Positions 6,371-15,459 of a stretch of DNA of 49,895 nt are shown here, in pieces. The translations under genes and the position numbers were made by a program. The stretch comes from Clostridium sp. (lineage in GTDB: Bacteria > Bacillota > Clostridia > Lachnospirales > Lachnospiraceae). Where the stretch lies: contig JAISOV010000001.1 of the NCBI GenBank assembly GCA_031275405.1, positions 1-49,895 on the forward strand, in the 5' to 3' direction. The notes under the pieces were generated by a model. The model did no database searches, was not told where the DNA came from, and worked only from the letters and a program-made list of their open reading frames with translations. The first letter of the stretch is position 1, and each line of letters begins with the position of its first letter.

Positions 6371-7675
6371 CTAGGAAAAGATTCCGGTTCCCCTCCCGCT
6401 TCTCCGGTAGATAATATCCTCCCTGTCCGGACCGTTGCTGATCAGGGTGATCGGGTAGCCGAGCTGTTCTTCTATGAATTCCACATACCGGCGGCAGTTT
6501 CCCGGAAGCGCCTCATACGTCCGGATGCCCCGGATATCCGTCTTCCAGCCGGGTAGCTTGACAAGCACGGGCTTTGCTTTTTCCAGTTTGACCGTGACCG
6601 GGAAGTCGGCGGTGGTCTGTCCGTCGAGGTCATAACCGACACAGACCGGGATTTCGTCCAGGTAGCCCAGCACGTCCAGTACCGTAAACGCTACGTCCGT
6701 AGCGCCTTGCAGGCGGCAGCCGTATCTGGAGGCCACGCAGTCAAACCAGCCCATGCGCCTGGGCCTTCCTGTGGTCGCGCCATATTCGCCGCCGTCTCCT
6801 CCCCGGTTACGCAGTTCTTCCGCTTCCGGACCAAAGATCTCCGCAACGAAAGCTCCCGCTCCGACCGCCGAAGAATAAGCCTTGCACACGGCAATGATCT
6901 TCTTGATTTCATAAGGCGGCAGCCCGGCTCCGACCGCGCCGTAAGCCGCCAGCGTGGAGGAAGACGTCACCATGGGATAGATCCCGTGATCCGTATCTTT
7001 CAGTGTCCCAAGCTGCCCCTCTAACAGGATATTTTTCCCTTCTTTCAGTGCTTTATCCAAATAGGCGGATACATCACATATATAAGGCGCCGCCATATCC
7101 CGGTATTCCCGCAGGCTTTGCAGCAGTTCCCCGGCATCCAGAAGCGGCCTGTGGTACAGATGTTCCAATAAGATATTTTTCGTCTCGCAGATTCGCCTTA
7201 CCTTTTCCGCCAAAAGTTTTTCTTCAAACAGCTCGCTTACCTGGAAGCCGGTTTTGGCGTATTTATCCGAATAAAACGGAGCAATCCCGGACTTGGTGGA
7301 GCCGAAAGAGTTTCCGCCTAGCCGCTCTTCTTCATATTGGTCAAATAAGATATGATAAGGCATGACGATCTGCGCCCGGTCGGATACCATGAGTCTGGGC
7401 ATGGGAACGTTCCGTTCCGTGACAGACTGGATCTCCCGGAAGAAAAGAGGGATGTTCAGCGCCACGCCGCTGCCGATGACGCTGGTCGTATGTTCGTAGA
7501 ATATGCCCGAAGGCAGGGTATGCAAGGCAAATTTTCCATAACGGTTCACAATGGTATGCCCCGCGTTGGCTCCCCCTTGGAATCTTACGATAATGTCAGC
7601 CTGGCCGGCCAGCATATCGGTGATTTTGCCCTTTCCTTCGTCCCCCCAGTTCGCTCCCACTACCGCTGTTACCAT
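6371..7675 (-). CDS. purA: Adenylosuccinate synthase
   Basis: A cytoplasmic enzyme of 434 residues that joins IMP and aspartate, using GTP, in the first step from IMP to AMP. The GTP-binding loop WGDEGKGK with catalytic Asp12, and catalytic His40 in NAGHT, are present. Further family motifs follow (GPEAEELRNRGGDGGEYGATTGRPRRMGW region and FTVLDVLGYLDEIPVCVGY region). The start at 7675 has AGGAG 7 bases upstream and gives the usual N-terminus; the frame opens 14 codons earlier without a site. It is separated from purD-purN-purE by two other genes on the same strand. A multi-branched palindromic element (7747-7871) lies just upstream. Confidence 0.97.
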   Translation of the reverse strand: MVTAVVGANWGDEGKGKITDMLAGQADIIVRFQGGANAGHTIVNRYGKFALHTLPSGIFYEHTTSVIGSGVALNIPLFFREIQSVTERNVPMPRLMVSDRAQIVMPYHILFDQYEEERLGGNSFGSTKSGIAPFYSDKYAKTGFQVSELFEEKLLAEKVRRICETKNILLEHLYHRPLLDAGELLQSLREYRDMAAPYICDVSAYLDKALKEGKNILLEGQLGTLKDTDHGIYPMVTSSSTLAAYGAVGAGLPPYEIKKIIAVCKAYSSAVGAGAFVAEIFGPEAEELRNRGGDGGEYGATTGRPRRMGWFDCVASRYGCRLQGATDVAFTVLDVLGYLDEIPVCVGYDLDGQTTADFPVTVKLEKAKPVLVKLPGWKTDIRGIRTYEALPGNCRRYVEFIEEQLGYPITLISNGPDREDIIYRRSGRGTGIFS

Positions 7676-7746
7676 TTTTGCTCCTGTCTGCCCGCCCTGG
7701 CGGGTATTCACAATCAAGCGTTCCTATTCCGCTACGCTACCTGCTC

Positions 7747-7871
7747 CTGAACGCGGGCTGCTTCGCAGCTACGTCATAGGGGCTTTTCATCCCCTGCTGA
7801 CACCGGCAGCCTCCCCTATCCCCACCGCTTAGGAACTGTTACGGAAGCGGGGAATGCTTCTCCGCGTTCAG
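7747..7871. other. Multi-branched palindromic element upstream of purA
   Basis: A closing stem of 10 perfect pairs (CTGAACGCGG 7747-7756 with CCGCGTTCAG 7862-7871) encloses three further stems. These are GCTGC/GCAGC (7757-7761, 7765-7769), ATAGGGG/CCCCTAT (7776-7782, 7813-7819, with GCTG/CAGC inside) and CCGCTT/AAGCGG (7825-7830, 7845-7850, extended by two C-G pairs after a bulge). It would fold into a compact junction on either strand. The right arm overlaps the stop codon of the SH3 gene. It could be a processed intergenic RNA or a small palindromic repeat; I recognise no named family. Confidence 0.55.
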
Positions 7872-9355
7872 CTTAGCCAATCGAACTCAAAATCATCGTC
7901 ATCATCATCCGACATGAAATTCCTGGACTTCCAGCCGGGAGACTGTGTCTGTGACGATGAGCCGCCGGACGGCCTTGCGTTCGGAGCTGTCCTTTCCGGT
8001 TTCTCCGGCCCTCTCCCCGCTCCGCCGGATGGTTTTACCGCGTTCGGAACCGCCGAAGACCTTAGCCTGCGCTGCGCAACAGGAACTTTCTCCACGCCGG
8101 AATCCTTCTCCGCCGCGGGGTGTCTGTCGCCCCCGGACTCCCTTTCCGTGCCGGGACGTCTCTCGCCGGGCGGTTTCCTGGCGGAAGAGGCATCTGGTTC
8201 GGAAGAGGACGTCCCCCGGACAGGCCGCCGGACGGGCGGTCTTGCCGCTGCGGCTGTTTCTCCGTCTTTTATGGTGTGTATGACATTCTTGGGCAGACTG
8301 CCTCCGGCCCTTGCTCTGGCCCCTCCGGCAGGAACCCCGCGGCTTCCAGGAACAGGCCGCCCCTTCCCGCCTGGAGAGGCTCCTGCATCCGTCATATCCT
8401 TGATTTTAAGCAGCAAGAACGTGACCGCGAACACACAAAGACATGCCAGTATGACAAGACAGATGACGATGAGCTGCTGCGTCTGGAGCTTCTTTTGGTA
8501 CGCAAGGATCAGCTCCGGATTTTTCTGCAGGGCCTCCATCACTTCGGCAATAGAATATCCTGCGCTGTTCTCATGATCCAGCAGATACCAGTCTTCTCCC
8601 CTCAGCTCCGTGTCATACGCTTTCTGGATCTGCGCCGGTTCCGGCTCTTCTTCCGCGCCGCCCGGTTCCTCCGTACCTTCCACGAGTTCTCCGCTCAGCG
8701 CCGCATAATCGGAACGGATGTAGCCTGTCTGAGCGGAACCGTCCTGGGCGGTAAAGGAAACCCAGTACCACTCATGCCCTTCGGGATCGGCGGCTTTGCC
8801 GTTCACCGTCAGGCTGACGCCGTTTGCGAGGGTCGTCACCAGCTCAGCCGAATCGGAAGCTTCCGCGCGTATGCGGGCATTGTCCTGGTTCACGGCGGCG
8901 TCCACGGGCAGCACTGTCACTACCTGTGAGGGGGTTCCCATGTTTCCGGTTCCGCCGCCGGGTTCCTCTTCCATGGCACCCGAAGAGGTTCCGCCGCCGG
9001 AAGCGCTTCCCGTCGATGAGATTTCCGGTATGTCTCCGCTTATCACCTCAATGAAATCAGACCTCACATATCCCAGGGTTTCCGAATCCTTAAAAATCTG
9101 ATACCATAGCTTTCCGTCCGCCCCTGTGACTTTCCCGTTGATGGTGATCTCCCGATCCTGCAAGGCGCTTGCAATGACCGGACTGCTTGTAGTTGGTTCC
9201 TGCCGGACATTAGCGGTCTGTTTCACTTTCCCCTGCCCTTGCGCGTAACTGTCCAGTACAAAGGAATTTCCAAACAGACCCAGCGACACTGTCAGTATCA
9301 GCGCTACGAACAGTTTTCTTCCCACCGGTATCTTTCCGCACTGTTTTTTATCCAT
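7868..9355 (-). CDS. SH3-domain membrane protein with acidic C-terminal tail
   Basis: A 495-residue protein. An N-terminal signal or anchor (about 12-38) is followed by two bacterial SH3-like domains (about 42-105 and 145-222), each with the NVRQEP/RIRAEAS start and the GYVRSDF/GYIRSDY end typical of SH3b repeats. After an acidic linker comes a membrane helix (about 295-316). A long basic, Pro/Arg/Ser-rich region then ends in six Asp and the motif FEFDWLS. SH3b domains usually bind peptidoglycan, so the domain half is expected outside and the disordered tail inside. The tail may recruit a partner; this is inference. GGAGG precedes the ATG at 9355. Its neighbours are purine genes, which tells little about its role. 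Confidence 0.85.
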   Translation of the reverse strand: MDKKQCGKIPVGRKLFVALILTVSLGLFGNSFVLDSYAQGQGKVKQTANVRQEPTTSSPVIASALQDREITINGKVTGADGKLWYQIFKDSETLGYVRSDFIEVISGDIPEISSTGSASGGGTSSGAMEEEPGGGTGNMGTPSQVVTVLPVDAAVNQDNARIRAEASDSAELVTTLANGVSLTVNGKAADPEGHEWYWVSFTAQDGSAQTGYIRSDYAALSGELVEGTEEPGGAEEEPEPAQIQKAYDTELRGEDWYLLDHENSAGYSIAEVMEALQKNPELILAYQKKLQTQQLIVICLVILACLCVFAVTFLLLKIKDMTDAGASPGGKGRPVPGSRGVPAGGARARAGGSLPKNVIHTIKDGETAAAARPPVRRPVRGTSSSEPDASSARKPPGERRPGTERESGGDRHPAAEKDSGVEKVPVAQRRLRSSAVPNAVKPSGGAGRGPEKPERTAPNARPSGGSSSQTQSPGWKSRNFMSDDDDDDFEFDWLS

Positions 9356-9543
9356 TGTTCCTCCCGTCCTTTCTCAAATAAAGCGGGATGTCTTGTCCAA
9401 AAGGACAAACTCCCCATTGGAAAGATTGAGCTTTCCTGTTTTGGAAAGCATCCGCTTTTGAGTTCCACATTCTTTGGCACATCTTTTCGGAAGAAAGCCC
9501 TCGGAACTTCCTTCCGAACATCCGTCCAGCTTGGGAACTGTTG

Positions 9544-10005
9544 CTATCGCTTGTCGCGTCTGGTGAATCTGCGTTCCCCTTCTTCCCTTTTCTGGTCTTC
9601 CATGCCATATCCTTGCCCGATCCTTCTGGCTTTGCGCTCTCTTTCCTCTATGGCGCGGTGGTAGTTCATCTCGCATTCCTTGCAGAAACGTCCGCCTCGG
9701 ATGTCTTTGCCGCAGAACTCACATTTCAAGAAGATCTTGGAATCTTTCGCCACTTCGATCCGGTCTTCCCGGAGCATCCGGCGGATCGTCCGCCCCGGTA
9801 CTCCGGTTTCCTGCTCGATGTCCGCCGCCGTCGCGCCCCTATGCTTTTCTATGTACAGACGGACTTTCCCATAATCATCAAAAGCCACATGACCACAGTT
9901 CTCGCATTGGTATTCCCCTACGCCCTTAAAGATCATGAGACCGCCGCAGTTTTCACAGGCAGTCGGTATGTGATAATAATTCAGCCCTAAAATATCCATC
10001 CCCAT
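9544..10005 (-). CDS. Zinc-ribbon/HTH protein (YvyF-like layout)
   Basis: A 153-residue protein with a CxxC pair set (17-20 and 34-37), a helix-turn-helix (about 57-80, including ATAADIEQETGVPGRTIRRM), a second CxxC pair set (95-98 and 108-111) and a very basic C-terminus. Zinc ribbon, HTH and zinc ribbon in this order recalls the TIGR03826/YvyF flagellar-region family, but no flagellar gene is nearby. DNA or RNA binding is likely from the folds; a regulatory target is unknown. Three ATGs lie close together (10011, 10005, 9999). AAAGGA gives best spacing (6 bases) to 10005. The frame opens further upstream to 10134 without support. Confidence 0.75.
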   Translation of the reverse strand: MGMDILGLNYYHIPTACENCGGLMIFKGVGEYQCENCGHVAFDDYGKVRLYIEKHRGATAADIEQETGVPGRTIRRMLREDRIEVAKDSKIFLKCEFCGKDIRGGRFCKECEMNYHRAIEERERKARRIGQGYGMEDQKREEGERRFTRRDKR

Positions 10006-10252
10006 GACCATTCCTTTCTTACAAAGCAAGACGTCCCGTCCGGTTTTCACGCCGCCGAAACTGCGTCCGGTGTATCCGGATCCGCGCTTTCCTTTTGGTA
10101 CGAAAGGACAAAATCTAAAGTCACGCCGCCGCAAGCGGCACAGACAACATCGCAGGAAGAAAGTTCGCGGGATCTTTTGCAGTCTGAGCTTCCGTTCAGG
10201 TCAGGGACTTCTGTTCCGATCGGAAACGTCCGTTCCCATTGTAAACCGGCAC

Positions 10253-11599
10253 TCACGCTTCATCTATGGCTCTCCCAATATCCCGGCGCAGATACTTGTT
10301 CTCAAAAGTCACCCACCGCGCCGCTTCATAGGCTTTGGCCCTGGCCTCTTTCAGATTCCCGCCTTTGGCCGTGATACCCAGCACCCGGCCCCCGGCCGTC
10401 ACAATCGTTTCCCGTTCCCCTTCCTTTCTAAATCCGGTTCCCGCGTGGAAGCACCGACAGTCATCCGCTGCGCCCCTTTCCTCCCGTACATCAGGCTTTC
10501 CCCGTTTTTGGACGGCCTCGCCCGCAGCCTGCCTGCCGAATCTTTCCAGCCCGTAAATCGGATAACCGGTTTTATAAGAAACCGGATAGCCTGCGCTGGC
10601 TAAGACCACGCAGACCGCCGCATTTTCCTCAAACTCCAGCTGAATCTGATCCAAAGTTCCATCCACGCAGGCTTCCATGACCTCCAGAAGATCGTTCTTC
10701 ATCCTCGGCAGTACTACCTGCGCTTCCGGGTCGCCGAACCTGGCGTTGTACTCCAGGACTTTCGGTCCTGTCTGGGTCAGCATCAGCCCAAAGAAAATCA
10801 CGCCTTTGAATTCCCTGCCCTCCGCCGCCATAGCGTCCACGGTAGCCTGATAGATGTGTTCCCGGCAGAAAAGATCCACTTCCCCGGTGTAAAACGGACT
10901 GGGCGAAAACGCGCCCATGCCCCCGGTATTCAAGCCCCGGTCGCCGTCTTTCGCCCGTTTGTGATCCTGAGCGGAAGTCATGATCCGGATCGTCCTGCCG
11001 TCGGTAAAAGAAAGGACGCTGACCTCCCGTCCGGTCATAAACTCTTCGATGACCATCCGGTTCCCGGCGCTGCCAAACTTTTTTTCCTCCATGATGGACT
11101 TCACGCCCTCCCTGGCTTCTTCTAACGTACGACAGATCAGCACGCCTTTCCCCAGAGCAAGGCCGTCCGCTTTCAGCACGATGGGAAAAGCAGCTCTTTC
11201 CAGGTAAGCGTAAGCAGCTTCGGCATCCTCGAACTTCTCATACGCGGCTGTAGGAATGCCGTATTTTTTCATCAGATCCTTGGAAAAGGCTTTGCTCCCC
11301 TCCAGAACCGCCGCGTTTTTCCTTGGCCCGAACACGCGCAGCCCCTCGGCTTCCATGGCGTCCACCAGCCCGCCTACCAAAGGATCGTCCATGCCTACGA
11401 TGGTCAAATCCATGTGTTCTCGCTTGGCAAAAGCAACCAGTTTCTCAAACTCCATGGCTCCGATGGGAACGCAGACCGCCACCTGCGCAATCCCGGCATT
11501 CCCCGGCGCACAGTAGATCTTATCCGCTCTTTGGCTTTTCGCCACGGCGGCGGCGATGGCATGTTCCCTCCCGCCGCCGCCTACGATCAGTATCTTCAT
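10253..11599 (-). CDS. purD: Phosphoribosylamine-glycine ligase
   Basis: ATP-grasp enzyme (448 residues) that makes glycinamide ribonucleotide, the second step of de novo purine synthesis. It has the N-terminal MKILIVGGGGREHAIA motif, the ATP-grasp segment (FPIVLKADGLALGKGV) and the metal-site region NTGGMGAFSPSPF and EYNARFGDPEAQ. The first four bases overlap the end of purN (ATGA), so the two are translationally coupled. The protein is longer than the usual 420-430 residues because a charged stretch of about 25 residues (about 355-380) is inserted before the FHAGT motif. The insertion is in frame and hydrophilic, so the enzyme is probably active. Confidence 0.97.
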   Translation of the reverse strand: MKILIVGGGGREHAIAAAVAKSQRADKIYCAPGNAGIAQVAVCVPIGAMEFEKLVAFAKREHMDLTIVGMDDPLVGGLVDAMEAEGLRVFGPRKNAAVLEGSKAFSKDLMKKYGIPTAAYEKFEDAEAAYAYLERAAFPIVLKADGLALGKGVLICRTLEEAREGVKSIMEEKKFGSAGNRMVIEEFMTGREVSVLSFTDGRTIRIMTSAQDHKRAKDGDRGLNTGGMGAFSPSPFYTGEVDLFCREHIYQATVDAMAAEGREFKGVIFFGLMLTQTGPKVLEYNARFGDPEAQVVLPRMKNDLLEVMEACVDGTLDQIQLEFEENAAVCVVLASAGYPVSYKTGYPIYGLERFGRQAAGEAVQKRGKPDVREERGAADDCRCFHAGTGFRKEGERETIVTAGGRVLGITAKGGNLKEARAKAYEAARWVTFENKYLRRDIGRAIDEA

Positions 11600-12258
11600 C
11601 CGTCCTCGCCCCTCCCTTCCCGCAAAGATTCCACCTTCCCGTCTTTTAACACGATCCGTCCGTTCGCAATATCGTCAATGGCTTTTGGGAAAATCACCCA
11701 TTCCGCCTGTTCCATCACCCTTCTCTGCAGGATGGCCGGGGTATCGCCCTCTTCCACCGCCACGGCGCGCTGGGAAATGATCGGACCCTCGTCCATTCCC
11801 TCGTCCACGAAATGCACGGTAGCCCCGGTCAGCTTGACGCCCCGCTCCAGCGCCTTTTCATGTACTTTCAGCCCATAACAGCCCGTTCCGCAAAAAGACG
11901 GGATCAAAGACGGATGGATGTTAATGAGCCGTCCGCCGTATGTTTGCAGGATCCTGGGGGGTATTCTCACCAGAAAGCCAGCCAGTGCCACCAGATCCGG
12001 CAGGAAGCTGTCCATTGCCTGGAGCAGGGCGGTATGAAACCCCTCCCTGTCCGCAAAATCGCCCGGGGAAACACACAGTGCAGGGATCCCGGCCTGCGCC
12101 GCGATTTCCAGGCTTTTCACTTTCCTGCTGCTGCTGACGACGCCCACCGGCTCCACGTTGGTGACGCTGCCCGCCGCGATCCCGTCCAGAATGGCTTTCA
12201 GATTGGTGCCGCCTCCGGATACCAGAACCAGCAGCCTCAATTTTTTCGGCATAACCAT
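11596..12258 (-). CDS. purN: Phosphoribosylglycinamide formyltransferase
   Basis: Transfers a formyl group from 10-formyltetrahydrofolate to glycinamide ribonucleotide in purine synthesis. It has about 220 residues with the family motifs: phosphate-binding VLVSGGGTNL near the N-terminus, catalytic Asn/His in INIHPSLIPSF, and the Asp-containing loop GATVHFVDEGMDEGPII. Three ATGs are possible (12264, 12258, 12252). AAAGG leaves 6 bases to 12258. Its stop overlaps the purD start by 4 bases; purE lies 52 bases upstream. The three genes form purE-purN-purD in transcription order. Confidence 0.96.
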   Translation of the reverse strand: MVMPKKLRLLVLVSGGGTNLKAILDGIAAGSVTNVEPVGVVSSSRKVKSLEIAAQAGIPALCVSPGDFADREGFHTALLQAMDSFLPDLVALAGFLVRIPPRILQTYGGRLINIHPSLIPSFCGTGCYGLKVHEKALERGVKLTGATVHFVDEGMDEGPIISQRAVAVEEGDTPAILQRRVMEQAEWVIFPKAIDDIANGRIVLKDGKVESLREGRGEDG

Positions 12259-12310
12259 GGCCATCCTTTCACGCGTTCACCTTGGTCAACGTAAGGGAAC
12301 TCTCTCCCGT

Positions 12311-12832
12311 CTATGATTCATACGCCCGATAGCCGACTTCCCGCAGCCTCGCGTCCTTTTCCTGCACCTGCCCGGCCAAGGAGCGGCTGTATTCTTGCAG
12401 CCTTTCCAGAAGCTGCGGATCGGACACCGCCAGTATCTTTGCCGCCAGAAGCCCCGCGTTGGTTCCGCCGCCTATTGCCACGGTCGCCACCGGGATGCCG
12501 GGCGGCATCTGCACGATGGAATACAGGGAATCCTTTCCCCCCAAAGAAACGGTATGCATCGGAATCCCTATGACCGGCAGAGGGAAGATGGCGGCGCACA
12601 TGCCGGGCAGGTGGGCGGCCATGCCCGCCCCGGCAATGATGACCTGAAAGCCTTTTTCCCGCGCCCCCTTGGCATATGCCCAGAAAACTTCCGGCTCCCG
12701 GTGGGCGCTGATGATCGCCATCTCATAAGAAACCCCCAGTTCCTCCAAGACCGCCGCAGCTTTTGCCATGACCGGCATATCGGAATCGCTCCCCATCACA
12801 ATGCCTATTTTTGCCTGCGTTCTCTCTTCCAT
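12311..12832 (-). CDS. purE: N5-carboxyaminoimidazole ribonucleotide mutase
   Basis: Class I PurE, 173 residues, which moves the carboxyl group of N5-CAIR to give CAIR in purine synthesis. The motifs IVMGSDSDMPVM, ISAHREPE (catalytic His) and AGAGMAAHLPGM are all present. The start at 12832 has a purine-rich GGGAGGGAGG run at good distance; an in-frame ATG lies six codons earlier (12850). It is the first gene of the purE-purN-purD cluster. purK is not in the window. A candidate promoter is at 12889-12917. Confidence 0.97.
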   Translation of the reverse strand: MEERTQAKIGIVMGSDSDMPVMAKAAAVLEELGVSYEMAIISAHREPEVFWAYAKGAREKGFQVIIAGAGMAAHLPGMCAAIFPLPVIGIPMHTVSLGGKDSLYSIVQMPPGIPVATVAIGGGTNAGLLAAKILAVSDPQLLERLQEYSRSLAGQVQEKDARLREVGYRAYES

Positions 12833-12888
12833 TTCCTCCCTCCCTGCCATAGGAACCCGCCGGCTCCCATCGTAAGCACCCTCTACTT

Positions 12889-12917
12889 AGTTTACTAAAT
12901 AGACGCATGGGTTGCAA
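12889..12917 (-). promoter_or_regulatory. Candidate promoter of purE-purN-purD with overlapping palindrome
   Basis: Minus-strand TTGCAA (12912-12917) and TAAACT (12889-12894) are spaced by 17 bases. The palindrome TTAGTTTACTAA (12887-12898) covers the -10 element and could be an operator. No purine riboswitch was recognised in the 56-base leader. Confidence 0.45.
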
Positions 12918-12961
12918 CCTTTTTGTTCTGATAGAGCCATTAATTTTACAGCTCGCCATTC

Positions 12962-15076
12962 TCAGGCTTCTGACGGTTCCTCCAGCGGCTCGTTCAAGGC
13001 CTCGCAGCCGGGCAGCACAAAACGCCCGTCCACGATCACCGGGATCCGCGTTCCGTCCGCCTTTACCGCCGACAGCTCCCCCAGTTCATCATAAGGGATC
13101 GTGACGTCCGTATGGCAGTTGAAATACGCGTCTGCCGGAGCGGTCTTTCGCAGAAGCGACACCTCGTTCTCCCTCGCCACGACTTCTTTGCCGTCCGGGT
13201 TAAAGACAGCGATTTCTTCCGTGTGGGCATAACAGGTATCCCCGAGCGCGAAATGAGGGCCCATCTTCTCCGCGATCAGGATCGGCAGTTTCCCTTCGAT
13301 ACCGTATTTTTTCGCCGCCACATAGGCGGTCGTGTTGGTGCCTATTGCAAATTCTCCCATCGGCAGGTTTTTTTGATCATAGAATACATTCTGTTCCAGG
13401 AAGGTACGGTTTTCCTCTTGGGCAGGGAAATTTTCACAGGAATAATCCTCGACCCGGCCATCCCGGAACGTCAAGGTCAGATTCTGATATTCCAGCCCGC
13501 GCAGGAATACCTTGCCGACATGCAGGACGCCGTCCGTGCCTTTCAGCGCCGGAGAGGTAAACACCTCGCCCACGGGGATGTTCACGTCCGCCACGCAGTT
13601 TTCAAAAAGCGTCTCTTTTTCCGGATCCCGGAGCGCGGCAAGGCTCACCCGCAGATCGGTGCGGTTGCCGTTCCTGCCTCTGACCTCACAATACTTCGCC
13701 CTGTCCAGGGTGTCGATCAGCGTCTGCTGGATGTCCTGATATTTCCGGTGATCCAAGGTGTTGATACGGATGATTTCCCGGAAGATTTCAGGGAACCGCG
13801 CCCCGATGGAGGGAACCGGGAACGCGATGATCGTAAAACTGCGCTCTTCCTCCAGAATATATTCCCTCTGGAGAGCGGCGGCAGCGTTGCGGTATTCCAG
13901 CCAAAGACCGCGCTGCTGCGGTGTCAGCGCCAGATTCTCCGGCTTGTTGCGCGGCTCAAAGTCCGGTTCGCCGAAAGTCTCCGCCACCGCCGGGCCGGCA
14001 TAATCACGGGCCTCCTCCCGGTAAGCTTCCCACGCGGTGCGCAGCACCTGCGTCAGGCGCCCGGTCAGCATTTTATCCAGGAACAGCGCCCGGTCGTCCT
14101 TATGGTCAAAGTCATACTGCTTATTGGGGTTGGCGCCGTGAAAACCGCTCTTGGCTAACACCGGATAATGGAGAATGCTGACCGGGGAGCGGTAGAGGGC
14201 CGGGCGAAGCCCCATCTGCGCAAAATTGGCGACGGCTTTTTTCATCATCCGCTCAAAACCAAGGGTATAGCGGATTTCCACCGTTTTTTTCTTGGAAAGA
14301 TCCTTCCCGCCGGACAGGAAGCCCCGGCGGTAGCCCTCCGTGTAGGTGTCCGCCATCAGGTCTATGGTCTCCTGTGGCAGCCCGGACAGGAAACGCGCCG
14401 TTTCGATTTCGTTCTCCGTGACATATTCCCCGTACCGGAACAGATAACGGATGTCGGCGGGATCAGAGGCTTCCAGGATCTCCAGCCCCGTGTGTACCGC
14501 CCCTACCAGTTCGGCAACCTTGCGCCGTCCGGCGATCTCGCAGTAATCGAACACGTAAGAGTAGATGATCCGGCGCACATCCTCATAGGCGGGCAGCTTC
14601 CGGCTCTCCCGCCATTCCGCGCAGAATACCCCATATATTTCCAAAAACAGTTCCAAACGGATACAGATGTTCGTGACCCTCTGCTCATGGGCAAAAGCAA
14701 TCAGGCTGCGCATTTCAAAATACAGGAACGCGCACAGGGCGCCGTATTCCCGCCCCAAGGCTTTCCCCGCGAACGCCGGATTGGCGTAACTGGCTTCATA
14801 GGAAACCGCGACGTCCTCATACAAAGCGTGGTTAAACGCCCGCAGCTCTTCCAGGGAAGCCGTCCGGATCCTCCCCGAAGCCACGAATTCCAAGGCCTCC
14901 CGCGTCTGTAACAGAAACCGGGCGACAGAAGCGAAATACCGCTCGAAATCCGGCTGTCCGAAATGTTCCTCCCCCATCTGGGAAATGCGCTCCCAGGCAA
15001 GCCCCAGCCGCTCCGGAACCAGCCGCTCCGTGTCAGCTCCGGGCGTTTCGCCGGAACGTCGGTGTCTTTCTTCCAT
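12962..15076 (-). CDS. M29-family aminopeptidase, long form
   Basis: A metal-dependent exopeptidase of about 704 residues. The C-terminal part (from about 400) carries the M29 signature segments: a Glu in GEVFTSPALKG, a second Glu in MGEFAIGTNTTAY, and the His/His/Asp cluster in EKMGPHFALGDTCYAHTEE. Together these bind two metal ions. The N-terminal 350-400 residues are a helical extension not found in the 410-residue AmpS/PepS type. No signal peptide is present, so a cytoplasmic role in peptide turnover is likely. The start is uncertain: ATG 15076 has AAAGGAG 13 bases upstream (long), while ATG 15130 lacks a site and would overlap the preceding gene. Confidence 0.85.
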   Translation of the reverse strand: MEERHRRSGETPGADTERLVPERLGLAWERISQMGEEHFGQPDFERYFASVARFLLQTREALEFVASGRIRTASLEELRAFNHALYEDVAVSYEASYANPAFAGKALGREYGALCAFLYFEMRSLIAFAHEQRVTNICIRLELFLEIYGVFCAEWRESRKLPAYEDVRRIIYSYVFDYCEIAGRRKVAELVGAVHTGLEILEASDPADIRYLFRYGEYVTENEIETARFLSGLPQETIDLMADTYTEGYRRGFLSGGKDLSKKKTVEIRYTLGFERMMKKAVANFAQMGLRPALYRSPVSILHYPVLAKSGFHGANPNKQYDFDHKDDRALFLDKMLTGRLTQVLRTAWEAYREEARDYAGPAVAETFGEPDFEPRNKPENLALTPQQRGLWLEYRNAAAALQREYILEEERSFTIIAFPVPSIGARFPEIFREIIRINTLDHRKYQDIQQTLIDTLDRAKYCEVRGRNGNRTDLRVSLAALRDPEKETLFENCVADVNIPVGEVFTSPALKGTDGVLHVGKVFLRGLEYQNLTLTFRDGRVEDYSCENFPAQEENRTFLEQNVFYDQKNLPMGEFAIGTNTTAYVAAKKYGIEGKLPILIAEKMGPHFALGDTCYAHTEEIAVFNPDGKEVVARENEVSLLRKTAPADAYFNCHTDVTIPYDELGELSAVKADGTRIPVIVDGRFVLPGCEALNEPLEEPSEA

Positions 15077-15110
15077 AAATAACGCTATGCTCCTTTTCCA
15101 GAATACTTTT

Positions 15111-15431
15111 TCACAGATACGCTCCCACATATAAAATCAGGCTTACCGCGCCTAGCGCCAGCAGATTCAGGCAAAGGCCCAGCCACGGAAAAAGGCGGTA
15201 GCGGTCATGCTCCCGGATCGTCGTAATGCCGAGCAGCAGACCCGCCACGGAATAAACCGCCGCCAGAATACCGGTCAGCCCGTACCCGACGGGCGCTTCC
15301 CCGTCTCTCGCATAAGACAGGTACACCACGGCGCCCAGGGAAAGAATACTGACGATTCCCAGAACCGTGGACAGGATGGCTTTTTCGGAATGCTTTTTAT
15401 TGGTAAAGATATAGCCTTTCTTATGTGCCAT
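15111..15431 (-). CDS. Three-helix membrane protein (DUF6142-like)
   Basis: A 106-residue membrane protein that begins MAHKKGYIFTNKKHSEKA and has three hydrophobic helices (about 19-38, 47-66 and 80-104). The layout and N-terminus recall DUF6142 proteins of Lachnospiraceae; this is from memory and not searched. The start at 15431 has GGAAG upstream, though spacing is short; the frame opens further upstream over the next gene in a different reading frame. It is co-directional with the 50-residue membrane protein 28 bases upstream and the aminopeptidase gene downstream. The function is unknown. Confidence 0.7.
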   Translation of the reverse strand: MAHKKGYIFTNKKHSEKAILSTVLGIVSILSLGAVVYLSYARDGEAPVGYGLTGILAAVYSVAGLLLGITTIREHDRYRLFPWLGLCLNLLALGAVSLILYVGAYL

Positions 15432-15459
15432 CGGTCTTCCAGCCTTTCTTTGGAACCGC

